Assembly (NCBI GenBank): GCA_031260545.1
Contig: JAIRJQ010000008.1
Location: 1 to 15,245, forward strand
Reading direction: 5' to 3'
Length of the DNA stretch: 15,245 nucleotides
From: Methanomassiliicoccaceae archaeon
GTDB taxonomy: Archaea > Thermoplasmatota > Thermoplasmata > Methanomassiliicoccales > Methanomethylophilaceae
Below the pieces are notes generated by a model that saw only the letters and a program-made list of their open reading frames with translations, was not told the DNA's origin and did not search any database. The first letter of the stretch is position 1; the number at the start of each line of letters is the position of its first letter. Positions 14,462-15,245 of this stretch are shown here, one piece after another. The translations under genes and the position numbers were made by a program.

Positions 14462-15245
14462 GGTCTCTGAGGAACTTCGGTATGTCGCGGGATTCGGTTG
14501 TACCAACGATCGTTCTTCGCTGAATGAGGTCCTGAAGCTTCGCAGACATTCTCGCAACTAATCCGGGAATAACGACGACACCGTCCGATCTAGAAAGGAC
14601 ACCGCTCTCTTTCATCGATTCAACGACATGTTCGGCGCTGAACTTTCCTGCCGAGTATGCGGTAAGAACAGACAACCCTTCGGTATCAACGATCTGTAAC
14701 CACACCGGTATCTTGGATTTCTCGATGTCTGCGCGCACAGTGAAATAAGTTAACGAAAAGTTCGTTGTAAAGAACACAGGCGAATGTTCGTTCGGTTCCC
14801 CTCTAGGATACAATCCTTGTTTCACCTGTATCGGTACCTGAGGGTCAGTGTAAATATTCTGGCGCAGAGTGAATAACGGTAAAGCTTCGTAATTCTTCAG
14901 ATCGTCAAATATCACAAGACTTCCGTACTTCATAGTAGATAACGAGGCAATGGCCACCGCATACTCTCCGGAACCGACACGATTCATTAACGGGTATCCA
15001 AGCTGTTTGAACTTCTTTTTGATGGCCGCGCGTCTTGCGATCGTTTGGCGTTCTATGCATTCCTTCAGGTTCATGGCGTCCATATCCAGAACAAGATCGC
15101 TTATGCCGGCCGCGTTCGCTTTTTCTACCAGTTCCACGAGTCTCTCCGGGTCGGCGTCGCGAAGCACAAGCGGGCACGAGTGTTTCTTCACGAGTTCCAA
15201 CATCTTTTCTATGTTCCCGGACGTCGAACAATATATCAGCGGTCT
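14454..15245 (-). CDS. cdhE: Corrinoid iron-sulfur protein large subunit (CdhE/AcsC), C-terminal part, truncated by window edge
   Basis: The gamma (large) subunit of the CoFeSP, which carries the methyl group on a cobamide between methyl-tetrahydropterin and acetyl-CoA synthase. The frame is open through base 15245; the ATG at 15203 is internal, since PLIYCSTSGNIEKM continues into it as in the family's TIM barrel. About 263 residues are visible. They cover the second half of the barrel (RDADPERLVELVEK, LVLDMDAM, MNRVGSGEY, IYTDPQVPIQV) and the C-terminal cobamide-binding domain (TTNFSLTYFTV, VDTEGLSVLTAYSAGKF, VIPGLVARMS). The N-terminal 4Fe-4S segment and any CdhD partner lie outside. It converges on cooC with an 8-nt overlap. 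The flanking RACo-like and core methionine synthase genes suggest a methyl-transfer role. Confidence 0.93.
   Translation of the reverse strand, partial: RPLIYCSTSGNIEKMLELVKKHSCPLVLRDADPERLVELVEKANAAGISDLVLDMDAMNLKECIERQTIARRAAIKKKFKQLGYPLMNRVGSGEYAVAIASLSTMKYGSLVIFDDLKNYEALPLFTLRQNIYTDPQVPIQVKQGLYPRGEPNEHSPVFFTTNFSLTYFTVRADIEKSKIPVWLQIVDTEGLSVLTAYSAGKFSAEHVVESMKESGVLSRSDGVVVIPGLVARMSAKLQDLIQRRTIVGTTESRDIPKFLRDLK

Noticed and set aside
1..15245. CRISPR array, insertion sequence, prophage or integrase
   Set aside because: No regularly spaced repeats, transposase, integrase or terminal inverted repeats were found.

Overview
The window is archaeal. It carries genes for ribosomal protein S8e and SRP19, AT-rich TATA boxes sit about 25 bp upstream of several start codons, and most transcripts look leaderless. 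A truncated NiFe hydrogenase large subunit of the F420-non-reducing (MvhA) type points to a methanogen. A 2Fe-2S corrinoid activator, a DUF1638 protein and a complete absence of TAG stops (14 TGA, 1 TAA, 0 TAG among 15 visible stops) fit a methylotrophic, possibly pyrrolysine-using lineage such as Methanomassiliicoccales (Thermoplasmata). The taxon is inferred, not proven.

Layout, left to right. (1) 1-1254, plus: 3' part of mvhA, ending at a bidirectional hairpin terminator. (2) 1296-3470, minus: an operon of bifunctional NAD(P)HX repair enzyme NnrDE followed by a COG1407-type phosphoesterase. (3) 3546-4243, minus: rps8e-srp19. (4) 4408-6438, plus: a stand-alone OLD-like AAA ATPase with a degenerate TOPRIM-like C-terminus, behind a promoter ringed by short repeats. 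(5) 6441-7076, minus: a small YfcE/COG2129-like phosphoesterase. (6) 7228-8034, minus: a DUF1638 protein. (7) 8119-8291, minus: tRNA-Val(CAC) and tRNA-Ser(GCT), both with encoded CCA. (8) 8364-9818, plus: an aldehyde dehydrogenase homologue with Val in place of the catalytic Cys, tail-to-tail with a radical-SAM NrdG2-type activase (9819-10517, minus). (9) 10621-15245: a corrinoid methyl-transfer neighbourhood. It holds a RACo-like reductive activator (plus), an unknown Cys-rich 153-residue protein (minus), a core (folate-independent) methionine synthase translationally coupled to a CooC-type Ni-insertase (plus), and the C-terminal part of CdhE/AcsC, the large subunit of the corrinoid iron-sulfur protein (minus, runs off the window).

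The most interesting idea is that region 9 forms a working set. The CoFeSP carries a methyl group on its cobamide, the RACo-like protein reactivates oxidised cobamide, and the core methionine synthase moves the methyl to homocysteine. CooC and whatever lies beyond 15245 would show whether a whole CODH/ACS complex is present or only a reduced CoFeSP branch serving methionine synthesis.

The gene packing is tight. Four convergent junctions have stop codons separated by 0-2 nt or overlapping, without hairpins. Seven protein genes and a tRNA pair have a TATA-like box placed for leaderless or near-leaderless transcripts. There is no stretch over 300 bases without a gene; the longest gap, 4244-4407, is a divergent promoter region.
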